From the NCBI GenBank assembly GCA_022565135.1, contig JADFKA010000125.1:1-5809 (forward strand): a stretch of 5,809 nt of DNA. The letters run 5' to 3'. Positions 1-5,809 of this stretch are shown here, piece by piece; the stretch's first letter is position 1, and each line of letters opens with the position of its first letter. The notes beneath the pieces were generated by a model. That model was not told the DNA's origin and made no database searches. It was given only the letters and a program-made list of their open reading frames with translations. The translations under genes were made by a program, and so were the position numbers. The stretch comes from Pseudomonadota bacterium (lineage in GTDB: Bacteria; Pseudomonadota; Gammaproteobacteria; Steroidobacterales; Woeseiaceae).

Positions 1-66
1 CTTGCCGCAAAAAGAACAATAGAGGAGTTTGCCGTCCTCGTTCTTACCGCGGGAATCATCACTCAT
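1..66 (-). CDS. clpX: ClpX, ATP-dependent Clp protease unfoldase subunit (N-terminal fragment)
   Basis: Only the first 22 codons lie in the window; the gene continues past the left edge. The reading MSDDSRGKNEDGKLLYCSFC, then GK, matches the start of ClpX. The variable charged leader is followed by KLLYCSFCGK, which carries the first two cysteines (C17, C20) of the four-cysteine zinc-binding domain. In the family that domain dimerises and binds substrates and adaptors, while the AAA+ domain, out of view here, unfolds proteins and passes them to ClpP. The ATG at 66 fits the family's usual N-terminal length (E. coli has 20 residues up to the same point). An AGAGG on the minus strand at 79-83 is the best ribosome site, about 12 nt from the ATG, which is rather far. 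It lies 137 bp downstream of clpP on the same strand, the standard order. Identity is near certain despite the short length because the motif and neighbour agree. Confidence 0.93.
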   Translation of the reverse strand, partial: MSDDSRGKNEDGKLLYCSFCGK

Positions 67-118
67 TCTAGGACAATGCCTCTGTGACAGAAAAAATAGC
101 CGGTTACAGCTATGATTG

Positions 119-147
119 TATATACCATGGAGCTTTTCGGGGTGCAA
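119..147 (-). promoter_or_regulatory. Possible sigma-70-type promoter for clpX
   Basis: Read on the minus strand, TTGCAC (142-147) and TATATA (119-124) are separated by exactly 17 bp, in the gap between clpP and clpX. The -10 box matches four of six consensus bases and the -35 box three of six, so this is weak. A separate clpX promoter besides read-through from clpP is known in E. coli. I saw no convincing heat-shock (sigma-32) promoter here. Confidence 0.25.
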
Positions 148-180
148 AGTACCACGTCCCATTAGGGACGATAGAACCCC
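139..180 (-). other. Nested inverted repeat between clpP and clpX
   Basis: CGTCCC (155-160) and GGGACG (165-170) form a perfect 6-bp stem around a 4-base loop. Outside it GGGGT (139-143) can pair with ACCCC (176-180), making a second outer helix. No T-run follows on the minus strand, so it is not a standard intrinsic terminator. It could act as a partial terminator, a processing site or an mRNA stability element between clpP and clpX. It may also be chance. Confidence 0.35.
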
Positions 181-203
181 TTAAACAGTTGATATTTAAG
201 ACA

Positions 204-827
204 TCAGTCCTTCTTGTCGTCACCCATATCCTTGCGTGAAGCCAGTACCGTATCGATTAGCCCGTACTCGAGCGCCTTGGTTGCGCTCATGAAGTTATCA
301 CGCTCGAGGTCCTGCTCAACCTGCTCAAACGACCGACCCGTGTGTTTCGCCATGATCTCGTTGAGGCGTTTCTTGAGATCCAGCACCTCATTGGCGTGAA
401 TGCTGACGTCGGTCGCCTGACCCTGATATCCGGCGCTGGGCTGGTGCACCATGATGCGCGAATGCGGCAGTACAAAACGCTTGCCATGGGCGCCACCGGT
501 GAGCAATAGCGCGCCCATACTGGCCGCCTGCCCAATGCAAATCGTACTGACGTCGCAGTTTATGAATTGCATGGTGTCGTATACCGACAGACCGGCTGTC
601 ACCGAGCCGCCGGGTGAGTTGATATAGAGGTGGATGTCCTTGTCGGCATTTTCGGACTCGAGGTACAGCAGCTGCGCCACGATGAGATTGGCCTGCTGGT
701 CCTCTATGGGTCCGACGATGAATATCAATCGGTCCTTCAAGAGCCGCGAATAGATATCGTAGGCCCGTTCGCCCCGCGCCGTCTGCTCGACGACCATCGG
801 TACAAGATTTAATGACTCTCCGCTCAT
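204..827 (-). CDS. clpP: ClpP, ATP-dependent Clp protease proteolytic subunit
   Basis: Serine peptidase (family S14) that forms the double-ring barrel degrading proteins unfolded by ClpX or ClpA in the cytoplasm. Numbering from the ATG at 827, the protein has 207 residues, as in E. coli. The catalytic triad is visible: S103 in GQAASMGA, H128 in IMVHQPSAG and D177 in LERDNF. The oxyanion-loop motif INSPGG is also present. An in-frame ATG two codons upstream (833) abuts the AGGA at 834-837 with no spacing. From the ATG at 827 the same AGGA sits 6 nt away, so I chose 827. Two oddities appear. The segment before LVPMVVEQ is only about 7 residues, shorter than the E. coli propeptide and without its cleavage site. 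The C-terminus carries about 8 extra charged residues (DMGDDKKD). It lies 59 bp after tig and 137 bp before clpX. Confidence 0.98.
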   Translation of the reverse strand: MSGESLNLVPMVVEQTARGERAYDIYSRLLKDRLIFIVGPIEDQQANLIVAQLLYLESENADKDIHLYINSPGGSVTAGLSVYDTMQFINCDVSTICIGQAASMGALLLTGGAHGKRFVLPHSRIMVHQPSAGYQGQATDVSIHANEVLDLKKRLNEIMAKHTGRSFEQVEQDLERDNFMSATKALEYGLIDTVLASRKDMGDDKKD

Positions 828-833
828 TAGCAT

Positions 834-837
834 TCCT
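834..837 (-). promoter_or_regulatory. Ribosome binding site that decides the clpP start
   Basis: AGGA on the minus strand, six nucleotides before the ATG at 827 but directly touching the ATG at 833. This spacing favours the second ATG as the true clpP start. Confidence 0.6.
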
Positions 838-855
838 GCTCTGTGCTTGCTAAAA

Positions 856-880
856 CCAATCGCTATTTTGTCACGATTGG
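856..880 (-). other. Hairpin between tig and clpP, followed by a short T-run
   Basis: CCAATCG (856-862) and CGATTGG (874-880) are a perfect 7-bp inverted repeat around an 11-nt loop. It begins 6 nt after the tig stop codon. On the minus strand the stem is followed by TTTT, so it resembles a weak intrinsic terminator or attenuator. The stem has only four G:C pairs and the T-run is short, so much read-through into clpP would be expected. Confidence 0.4.
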
Positions 881-886
881 CGCCAT

Positions 887-2176
887 TCAGGAATCCATAT
901 ATTCCCGGAACGACACTTGCCTGGATGTGGTCTTGCCGTTTTCCACTAACCAGTCGATTGCCTGCTGCTCAAGCACCATCGGCTCGACTTGCGCCACGAT
1001 CTGCGGATTCGACATATAGATATTAATCATATCCTCCGAGTTCTCATAGCTCGCACACATCTCCGCGACCCGCGCCCGCACTTTTTCGGTGTCAACTGTC
1101 AGGCCCTGGTCAGCCACCAGCTGCCGGATCAGCAGACCCAGGCGCACGCGTTTCTCAGCCATCTCCGCGAAGGATTCCACGGGCGGCGCCTGCTCATGAT
1201 CCTCGATACCGAGGCGTTGCATGGCCTCGTGTTGCATCGTGTGCATTTCCTGTTGCTTGAGAGTCTGCGGAATCTCGAACGGGTTGCCATCAATCAAGCT
1301 GTTGAGCACCTGCTCGCGCACATCGGTTTTGATCTTTGCGGTCGCCTCGCGGTGCATGTTTTCCGTGACGTCCTTCTTGAATTGCTTAATGCCGCCCTCT
1401 TTAACCTCGAACTGCTCGGCCAGGCTGTCATCCGCAGGCGGCAATATTTCTTTCTCCACGCGCAGCACCGTGACCGTAAAATCAGCCTTCTTGCCCTGCA
1501 ATTCCTCAGCGTTGTAGTCCTGCGGAAACTTCACCTTGAAGGCCTTCTCGGCGCCGGCCTGGACGCCATATAAAGCCTTTTCAAAGTCCGGCAGCATCTG
1601 ACCCTGTCCAAGGATGACCGGCACTTCCGTGCCCTGGCCACCGGTGATAGGTTCGCCTTTGAGTTGGCCATTGAAGTCGACCGTAACCCGATCGCCTGCT
1701 TTGCTGTTACGATCGACGGCTTCCCACGTCGCCTTTTGCTTGCGCAGTTTAAGAATCATGTCGTCGAGGTCTTGGTCACCGATGGCTACGTCCGGCTGCA
1801 CGACTTTAATTTTGTCGAGATCCTTTAGCGCAATCTCGGGCATGATTTCGAATGTTGCTATGTACGCAAAGCTGTTGTCGTCGCCCGTTACCTGCGGCTC
1901 GATCTGCGGCCCGCCTGCCGGGTTCAGGTTTTCCTGCAAGACGGCATCGCTGTAGCTCTTTTGCACGAGGTCCGAGAGCACTTCCTCGCGAATTTTCTTT
2001 CCAAAGCGTTGCTTGACGACCTTGGCCGGCACTTTACCCGGCCGAAAGCCTTTGATCTTGGCCGTACGCCCGACCGACTTGAGGCGCGAATCCACCTCCT
2101 GTTGTATACGTTCGGCAGGCAATTCGACGCGCATGCGCCGCTCAAGTGTGCCGATCGACTCGACCGTAACGATCAT
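887..2176 (-). CDS. tig: Trigger factor, ribosome-associated chaperone and peptidyl-prolyl isomerase
   Basis: Binds near the ribosome exit tunnel and shields nascent chains. The protein has 429 residues against 432 in E. coli. Three regions can be seen. The N-terminal ribosome-binding domain (about 1-115) has the signature GFRPGKVP at 43-50, where F44 and R45 fall at the positions used for ribosome docking in E. coli. The FKBP-type isomerase domain spans about 160-243, from DRVTVDFNGQLKG through VILGQGQMLPDFEKAL to VTVLRVEK. The C-terminal helical chaperone arms run from about 245 to the end. The ATG at 2176 gives the family's usual N-terminus (MIVTVES) and has GGGGAAG at 2184-2190 as ribosome site. 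The gene begins 95 bp after tRNA-Leu and leads into clpP and clpX, the conserved order. I saw no convincing promoter in the 95-bp gap; co-transcription with the tRNA is possible. Confidence 0.98.
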   Translation of the reverse strand: MIVTVESIGTLERRMRVELPAERIQQEVDSRLKSVGRTAKIKGFRPGKVPAKVVKQRFGKKIREEVLSDLVQKSYSDAVLQENLNPAGGPQIEPQVTGDDNSFAYIATFEIMPEIALKDLDKIKVVQPDVAIGDQDLDDMILKLRKQKATWEAVDRNSKAGDRVTVDFNGQLKGEPITGGQGTEVPVILGQGQMLPDFEKALYGVQAGAEKAFKVKFPQDYNAEELQGKKADFTVTVLRVEKEILPPADDSLAEQFEVKEGGIKQFKKDVTENMHREATAKIKTDVREQVLNSLIDGNPFEIPQTLKQQEMHTMQHEAMQRLGIEDHEQAPPVESFAEMAEKRVRLGLLIRQLVADQGLTVDTEKVRARVAEMCASYENSEDMINIYMSNPQIVAQVEPMVLEQQAIDWLVENGKTTSRQVSFREYMDS

Positions 2177-2271
2177 GTTGTCGCTTCCCCGATAACATCA
2201 CACGGCGCCCCTGAAAAGTCGCCCGCGAAAAAACCATTTAATAAAATCAAACTGTTAGTAGCATTGGAGTG

Positions 2272-2356
2272 TGGTGCGAAAGGAGAGACTCGAACTCTCA
2301 AGGGTTACCCCACTGGCACCTAAAGCCAGCGCGTCTGCCAATTCCGCCACTTTCGC
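2272..2356 (-). tRNA. tRNA-Leu (anticodon UAG)
   Basis: The 85-nt gene folds as a class II tRNA. The 7-bp acceptor stem GCGAAAG/CTTTCGC is followed by discriminator A and an encoded CCA (2272-2274 on the complement). The D-arm contains GGCGGAATTGGCAGACGC. The anticodon stem CTGGC/GCCAG closes the loop TTTAGGT, which puts TAG at the anticodon, reading CUA and CUG leucine codons. A long variable arm (GGG/CCC stem) is typical of leucine tRNAs, and the T-arm GAGAG-TTCGAGT-CTCTC is canonical. It lies just upstream of tig on the same strand. Confidence 0.98.
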
Positions 2357-2369
2357 ATGCCAGCCGGTA

Positions 2370-2375
2370 ATTATA
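2370..2375 (-). promoter_or_regulatory. -10 box of the tRNA-Leu promoter
   Basis: A perfect TATAAT on the minus strand ends 13 nt before the first base of the tRNA, placing the transcription start about 7 nt upstream of the mature 5' end. It is followed by TACCGGC, a GC-rich discriminator of the kind seen at stringently controlled stable-RNA promoters. No good -35 hexamer is present; the best at 16 bp spacing, CCTACA, matches three of six bases. The upstream side runs into the REP-like repeat. Confidence 0.65.
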
Positions 2376-2391
2376 ACGGAAAGAATTCGCC

Positions 2392-2445
2392 TGTAGGAGC
2401 CCCGCCTGTTGGAGCCCTGTTGGAGCCCGCATGGCGGGCTCCTAC
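2392..2445. repeat. REP-like palindromic repeat cluster
   Basis: Three copies of an 11-mer lie in direct orientation: TGTAGGAGCCC (2392-2402), TGTTGGAGCCC (2407-2417) and TGTTGGAGCCC (2418-2428). A single reverse-complement arm, GCGGGCTCCTAC, follows at 2434-2445. The third copy and this arm form a 12-bp hairpin with one mismatch and a 3-base loop (2419-2445). The first copy can pair with GGGCTCCTAC (2436-2445) perfectly over 10 bp. The GTAGGAGC core resembles the REP elements of pseudomonads and relatives. It sits 6 nt past the DUF1028 stop codon, where it could protect the 3' end of that mRNA. No T-run follows on the minus strand, so it is not a clear terminator for that gene. Confidence 0.75.
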
Positions 2446-2451
2446 TCTTGT

Positions 2452-3438
2452 TTAATTGACCGCCAGAATTTTTCGCATCAACTCCGGGTCGTCCGGCAAC
2501 AGCCCCGAGGCCGGCAGGCGGGTGACGAGCTCGCGCCACGGCGGCCACATCGCGAATGCCTTGCCGAACAACGGCAACGATTCGTCCACCTGGCCCGCGC
2601 CGGCCAGCGTTGCCGCATGCCAGAAGATCATTTCGTGACTGTCCGGTACTAGCGCTTCGGCAGCGCCATAGGCTTCGACCGCCGCCTCGACCGCGCCAAC
2701 TGTCATGTGCTCGTCGCCCTCGTTCATCAGGTTGTAAGCCCGATTCATCATCAGCAAACGCCGCAGTTCGATCAGCGGTTCGGCATCATCTTCGACACGC
2801 AGGTCGAATACGCGACCGCCCCACGCAGGCAGCGATCGGTCATTGCTGACGACGAGCAACGCCGCCGATTGGCTGCCGCGAATATCGCCGCCTTCGCCTT
2901 GTGCCGCTTCGAGGGCCAGCATCAGTCGCTCGGCCAGGTCTCCGTTCGATGAACTGTACGCCGCGACCATTGCATCGCAGACCGTGGCTTTCCACATCAG
3001 GTTGGCTTGCACCGTGAAATTATCACTCGCGATTTCGCAATGTTCGTCAATAGACATGTCGCCCGTGTGATTGGCGACGACACCGTTCGCGTCAACCATG
3101 CCGACCTGGCGTACATTCGCGTGCTCGTCGATGGCCAATAGTGCACGAAGTGCTTGAGATGCGTCCTTGCCCGCGCGCATGAGCTGCAACCCGAGCGGAC
3201 CGTAACTCGGGTCCGTAAATGACTGCGTCGCGACTGCGCCAACTCCGGGCTCAGCCCAGAGGACCGACGAGCCAACCGAAAACCAGTGCGATTGGACAGC
3301 GACGCCCAGTTCGCCCGTCTGGGCATCGCGCGCGACGATGGAATAGGTATTCACCGGGCGCAGTGGCGGACTCTCAGCGGCGATTACTTGCCCACAAAAA
3401 AGCAACGCCGATGCCATAATAGTGGTCCGAATAGACAT
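2452..3438 (-). CDS. Exported DUF1028 protein (Ntn-hydrolase-like) with C-terminal helical repeat region
   Basis: The 328-residue protein starts with a signal peptide (basic MSIR, hydrophobic core to about residue 19, cleavage probably near VIAA-ES at 21-22), so it is probably periplasmic or secreted. The DUF1028 domain covers about 30-215. It opens with NTYSIVARDAQTGELGVAV (30-48), followed by GVGAVATQSFTDPSYGPLGL (65-84) and the conserved GGDIRGSQSAALLVV (183-197). The family is placed in the Ntn-hydrolase superfamily; its substrate is unknown to me. Residues about 225-325 form a helical, TPR-like tail (AVEAYGAAEALVP, FWHAATLAGAGQVDESLPLF, then RLPASGLLPDD). A TTG at 3462 would add eight residues, but the ATG at 3438 places the signal peptide correctly and has a G-run plus AAA (3441-3449) at ribosome-site distance. 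It is divergent from an M28 peptidase gene 23 bp away. The family call is sure, the function is not. Confidence 0.9.
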   Translation of the reverse strand: MSIRTTIMASALLFCGQVIAAESPPLRPVNTYSIVARDAQTGELGVAVQSHWFSVGSSVLWAEPGVGAVATQSFTDPSYGPLGLQLMRAGKDASQALRALLAIDEHANVRQVGMVDANGVVANHTGDMSIDEHCEIASDNFTVQANLMWKATVCDAMVAAYSSSNGDLAERLMLALEAAQGEGGDIRGSQSAALLVVSNDRSLPAWGGRVFDLRVEDDAEPLIELRRLLMMNRAYNLMNEGDEHMTVGAVEAAVEAYGAAEALVPDSHEMIFWHAATLAGAGQVDESLPLFGKAFAMWPPWRELVTRLPASGLLPDDPELMRKILAVN

Positions 3439-3461
3439 GCTTTCCCCCCGGAATTGAAACA
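3439..3461. promoter_or_regulatory. 23-bp divergent intergenic region with both ribosome sites
   Basis: This gap separates the start codons of the DUF1028 gene (minus, 3438) and the M28 peptidase gene (plus, 3462). It can hold ribosome sites (G-run at 3444-3449 for the minus gene, a weak GGA at 3450-3452 for the plus gene) but not two promoters. Promoter elements must therefore lie inside the opposite reading frames. Candidate -10 boxes are CATAAT at 3415-3420 (plus) and TATAGT, the complement of 3471-3476 (minus). Both match five of six bases, and neither has a good -35 partner. Confidence 0.5.
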
Positions 3462-4937
3462 ATGAGAATAACTATACTCCGAAGCCTGTTCACGATTGCC
3501 GCATTGACTTTGATTTCGCCTGCAGCAGTGGCGAACGACAACACTGAGCGACTGATCGCTGCAATGCTGGGTGACACACCTGTTGTCGAAGATTTGCATG
3601 AGCTGACCGACACCATCGGTGGACGTCTGACCGGCTCGGCGGCAAATCGTGACGCCGTGGCCTGGGCCGTCGCAAAATTTCGCCAGGCAGGAATCAGCGT
3701 GGCAACCGAGGACTTCGAGATGCCCTACCAGTGGCAGGAGAAGGTCGTTTACGCGAGCGTCTCGGGCGATATCGATTTTGGTGTCGGCGTCGTCGCAAAA
3801 CCATTTTCTACCTCAGCTAACGCTCTCAAGGCACCGTTGCTGGACGCAGGCAGCGGCAGCGAGGAGGATTTCGCCAGACTTGGCGATGCGGCCGACGGCG
3901 CATGGCTACTGGTCGAGACTCCGGTCCTTGACGATGCTGTCGGACTCGACGGCCTGTTCGCCGAATACAACGACGCCGCCGCGATTGAGCCGCGCGCATT
4001 CGCGGCCGGCGTTGCCGGCGTCGTCTACATGTCGTCGCGGCCCAGGAATCTCCTGTTTCGCCACAATGCGGCTTTGGGAAGCAGGAATGAACATCCATTA
4101 CTGGTCATGGAGCGCGAAGATGCAAAGCGCGTCATGCGTTTGCTTCGCGCGGGTCGCAATCTGTCTCTGACCGCCACGATTGAGGTCGAGGATGGATATG
4201 CATACACCGCGACGAATGTGATCGGTGAAATTCGCGGCAAATCGCGACCGGATGAAATCGTATTGTTTGGCGCGCACCTCGATTCTCATGATCTCGGCAC
4301 CGGTGCGCTCGACAATGGCGTCAATGTCGTCATGCTCATCGATATCGCCCGACAAATCACGCGCCTCGGTCTGCGGCCCGAACGCACGATCCGATTCGTG
4401 TTGTGGAACGGCGAAGAGCAAGGTCTCGTCGGTTCGTGGCAGTACACAGAGCAGCACGAAGCCGAACTCGACAATCACATTGTTTCCGCATCGTTCGATA
4501 TAGGCAGCGGCCGTACGACCGGATTCTTTACGGGGGGCCGCCCCGACCTCGTGTCAATGGTGGACGATTATCTGACAGCCGTTGCAGGCTTGGGCCCGTT
4601 TCATCAGATCGACGTCCCGCTGGTCGGCACGGACAACTTTGATTTCATGATCGAGGGTGTGCCAAATCTGATCGCGAATCAGTCCGATGCCAACTACGCG
4701 TCCAACTATCACGCCGAATCGGATACCTTCGATAAAGTGGATCAGCAGCAACTAAGACTGAACTCGGTCATTGCGGCCGCAGTCATATGGGGATTCGCCA
4801 ACGACACGGCAAGACTGCCACGGCAATCGCATGAAGAAATTGAGGCGTTGATTGGCAGCACAGATCTGGAACAGCAAATGAAGAACTTCGCGGTTTGGGA
4901 CGGCTGGGCAGACGGAACCCGGGGCAGACATGAGTAA
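3462..4937 (+). CDS. Exported M28 family zinc metallopeptidase (carboxypeptidase Q-like)
   Basis: The 491-residue protein has a signal peptide (MRITILRSLF, hydrophobic to about 20, likely cleavage AVA-ND after residue 24), so it acts in the periplasm or outside. A protease-associated (PA)-like insert spans about 120-245, including the AGVAGVVYM and HPLLVMEREDAKRVMRLL segments. The di-zinc aminopeptidase core follows. The expected M28 ligands are visible: H272 in AHLDSHD, D284 in GTGALDNG, E318 (base) and E319 (ligand) in WNGEEQG, D346 in SFDIGSG and H417 in NYHAESDTFDKVD. The HLDSHD-GTGA-EEQGLVGSWQY pattern is closest to carboxypeptidase Q-type members, which release N-terminal residues from peptides; the exact substrate cannot be read. 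The ATG at 3462 is right because it places the signal peptide at the N-terminus. It is divergent from the DUF1028 gene. Nothing is truncated. Confidence 0.93.
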   Translation: MRITILRSLFTIAALTLISPAAVANDNTERLIAAMLGDTPVVEDLHELTDTIGGRLTGSAANRDAVAWAVAKFRQAGISVATEDFEMPYQWQEKVVYASVSGDIDFGVGVVAKPFSTSANALKAPLLDAGSGSEEDFARLGDAADGAWLLVETPVLDDAVGLDGLFAEYNDAAAIEPRAFAAGVAGVVYMSSRPRNLLFRHNAALGSRNEHPLLVMEREDAKRVMRLLRAGRNLSLTATIEVEDGYAYTATNVIGEIRGKSRPDEIVLFGAHLDSHDLGTGALDNGVNVVMLIDIARQITRLGLRPERTIRFVLWNGEEQGLVGSWQYTEQHEAELDNHIVSASFDIGSGRTTGFFTGGRPDLVSMVDDYLTAVAGLGPFHQIDVPLVGTDNFDFMIEGVPNLIANQSDANYASNYHAESDTFDKVDQQQLRLNSVIAAAVIWGFANDTARLPRQSHEEIEALIGSTDLEQQMKNFAVWDGWADGTRGRHE

Positions 4938-5057
4938 ACAGGTTCGAGAAATGTAAGACACTTATGTTTTGTCAACAGACTGCAGGACCTGTGAGAATCC
5001 GCACAGATCGGACGGCGTTCACAGCGAAACTTAGCGCTCGCTGCTACGGTGCGACGC
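4938..5057. other. 120-bp gap between M28 peptidase and DUF3592 gene, with a possible promoter
   Basis: No terminator-like hairpin with a T-run is apparent after the peptidase stop codon. On the plus strand TTGTCA (4969-4974, five of six consensus bases) is followed after 18 bp by GAGAAT (4993-4998, four of six). This could drive the downstream membrane-protein gene with a leader of about 50 nt. The promoter call is weak, and read-through from the peptidase gene is equally possible. Confidence 0.3.
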
Positions 5058-5809
5058 ATGCAGGGCAAGATTTTCGGTTCGCTGTTTGCACTGCCGTTCT
5101 TCAGCGTCGGTATCTGGATGTTGTGGTCGATCAGCGAAGACTGCATCGAGTCCTTTCACATGCAGAGCTGGGTACAAGTCGAGGCACAGCTGCTGCGCGG
5201 CGGTTACGACACACACAGCGGCGGCGACTCGAACACCTACGAGGCGTTCGCGAAATACAGGTACAGCTATCGAGGCGAGAGCTTCGTCGGCACGCGCGTA
5301 TCGCTTGGCAGCGGCGCCGACAATATTGGTGACTATCAGGTCGACATCGGTCGCAACCTGAGCAGCGCGCATGCGAGCGGCGATACAATCCTGGTCTACG
5401 TTGATCCCGACAACCCGGCAGAGGCTGTCATCGATCACGGCATACGCTGGGGCATGATCGGTTTCAAATCCATTTTCCTGTTGGTATTCGGCGGCTTCGG
5501 CCTAGGTCTTCTTATTGTGATGTGGCGGGCCCGGACGGAGCAGGACAAATCCGGCCCGGAACATGCCGACAGCCCCTGGCTATTGAACGATGCCTGGCAG
5601 ACCGCGACGATTCGTTCAAGTTCCAGGTCGGCCATGATCGGCGCATGGATATTTGCAGGGATTTGGAACCTTATCTCGGCACCGATGCCGTTTGTCATGT
5701 ACCGCGAAGTCATCGAGAAAGAGAATTACATCGCACTCGTCGGCTTGTTGTTCACCCTTGTCGGCATGGGCCTGCTCGTATGGGCCATACTGCGGACGCT
5801 CGAATGGCG
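5058..5809 (+). CDS. DUF3592 domain membrane protein (C-terminus beyond window)
   Basis: The frame is open for 250 codons from the ATG at 5058 to the right edge without a stop. A first membrane helix lies at about 5-25 (IFGSLFALPFFSVGIWMLWS). A soluble DUF3592-type beta domain follows at about 38-126: a WVQVEAQLL strand, YRYSYRGESFVGTRVSLG, then GDTILVYVDPDNPAEAVID, where the VYVDPDNP motif is characteristic. A second helix is at about 131-156 (GMIGFKSIFLLVFGGFGLGL). A charged loop (160-190) leads to further hydrophobic segments at about 192-212 and 224-246. The biochemical role of this family is not known to me. No strong ribosome site precedes the ATG. A GTG three codons upstream (5049) is an alternative start, and the frame is closed by TGA at 4992. 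It follows the M28 peptidase on the same strand after 120 bp, but no functional link can be read. Confidence 0.85.
   Translation, partial: MQGKIFGSLFALPFFSVGIWMLWSISEDCIESFHMQSWVQVEAQLLRGGYDTHSGGDSNTYEAFAKYRYSYRGESFVGTRVSLGSGADNIGDYQVDIGRNLSSAHASGDTILVYVDPDNPAEAVIDHGIRWGMIGFKSIFLLVFGGFGLGLLIVMWRARTEQDKSGPEHADSPWLLNDAWQTATIRSSSRSAMIGAWIFAGIWNLISAPMPFVMYREVIEKENYIALVGLLFTLVGMGLLVWAILRTLEW

Noticed and set aside
989..1573. 194-residue open frame on the plus strand
   Set aside because: It lies wholly antisense to tig, has no recognisable domain, and its composition follows from the codon bias of the tig frame.
2228..2236. T-run on the minus strand after tRNA-Leu as a terminator
   Set aside because: A run of T is present, but no stable G:C-rich hairpin precedes it, so a terminator is not supported.
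2419..2445. Hairpin as an intrinsic terminator of the DUF1028 gene
   Set aside because: On the minus strand the stem is not followed by a T-run; it is better described as a REP-like repeat.
2255..2548. 97-residue open frame on the minus strand
   Set aside because: It runs through the tRNA-Leu gene and the REP-like repeat into the end of the DUF1028 gene; its AELADALALGASGV stretch is simply translated tRNA sequence.
3649..4170. 173-residue plus-strand frame inside the M28 peptidase gene
   Set aside because: Out-of-frame shadow of the peptidase PA-like region, rich in Ser, Arg and Pro, with no family resemblance.
4098..4478. 126-residue minus-strand frame opposite the M28 catalytic core
   Set aside because: Antisense to conserved metal-binding motifs that clearly code on the plus strand.
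5031..5438. 135-residue minus-strand frame opposite the DUF3592 gene
   Set aside because: The plus-strand frame has membrane helices and the DUF3592 motif VYVDPDNP; the reverse frame shows nothing recognisable.

Overview
The window looks like ordinary chromosome from a proteobacterium, most probably a gammaproteobacterium. The reasons are the order tRNA-Leu, tig, clpP, clpX on one strand, the close similarity of these proteins to their E. coli counterparts, a tRNA gene with encoded CCA, and a GTAGGAGC-type palindromic repeat of the REP kind common in that class. Genus cannot be named from the sequence alone.

Left part (1 to about 2356, all minus strand, so read right to left): a tRNA-Leu(UAG) gene with a consensus -10 box, then trigger factor (tig), the ClpP protease subunit, and the first 22 codons of the ClpX unfoldase, which runs off the left edge. 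Trigger factor catches nascent chains at the ribosome exit. ClpX unfolds substrates and feeds them to the ClpP barrel. The gaps between these genes are short (95, 59 and 137 bp). The last two each hold an inverted repeat, and the clpP-clpX gap also has a weak promoter-like pair.

Middle (2391 to 4937): a small REP-like palindrome cluster separates the tRNA from a minus-strand gene for an exported DUF1028 protein (Ntn-hydrolase-like fold with a C-terminal helical, TPR-like segment). Head to head with it, only 23 bp away, is a plus-strand gene for an exported M28 zinc peptidase with a protease-associated insert, resembling carboxypeptidase Q. All five expected metal and catalytic residues are present. 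Both proteins carry clear signal peptides, so both would act outside the cytoplasm.

Right part (4938 to 5809): after a 120-bp gap, an open frame with no stop before the right edge encodes at least 250 residues of a membrane protein with a DUF3592 domain.

I found no mobile element, CRISPR array, toxin-antitoxin pair or defence system. The most unusual item is the very tight divergent arrangement of the two exported hydrolase-type genes. I see no strong case for an undescribed system here.
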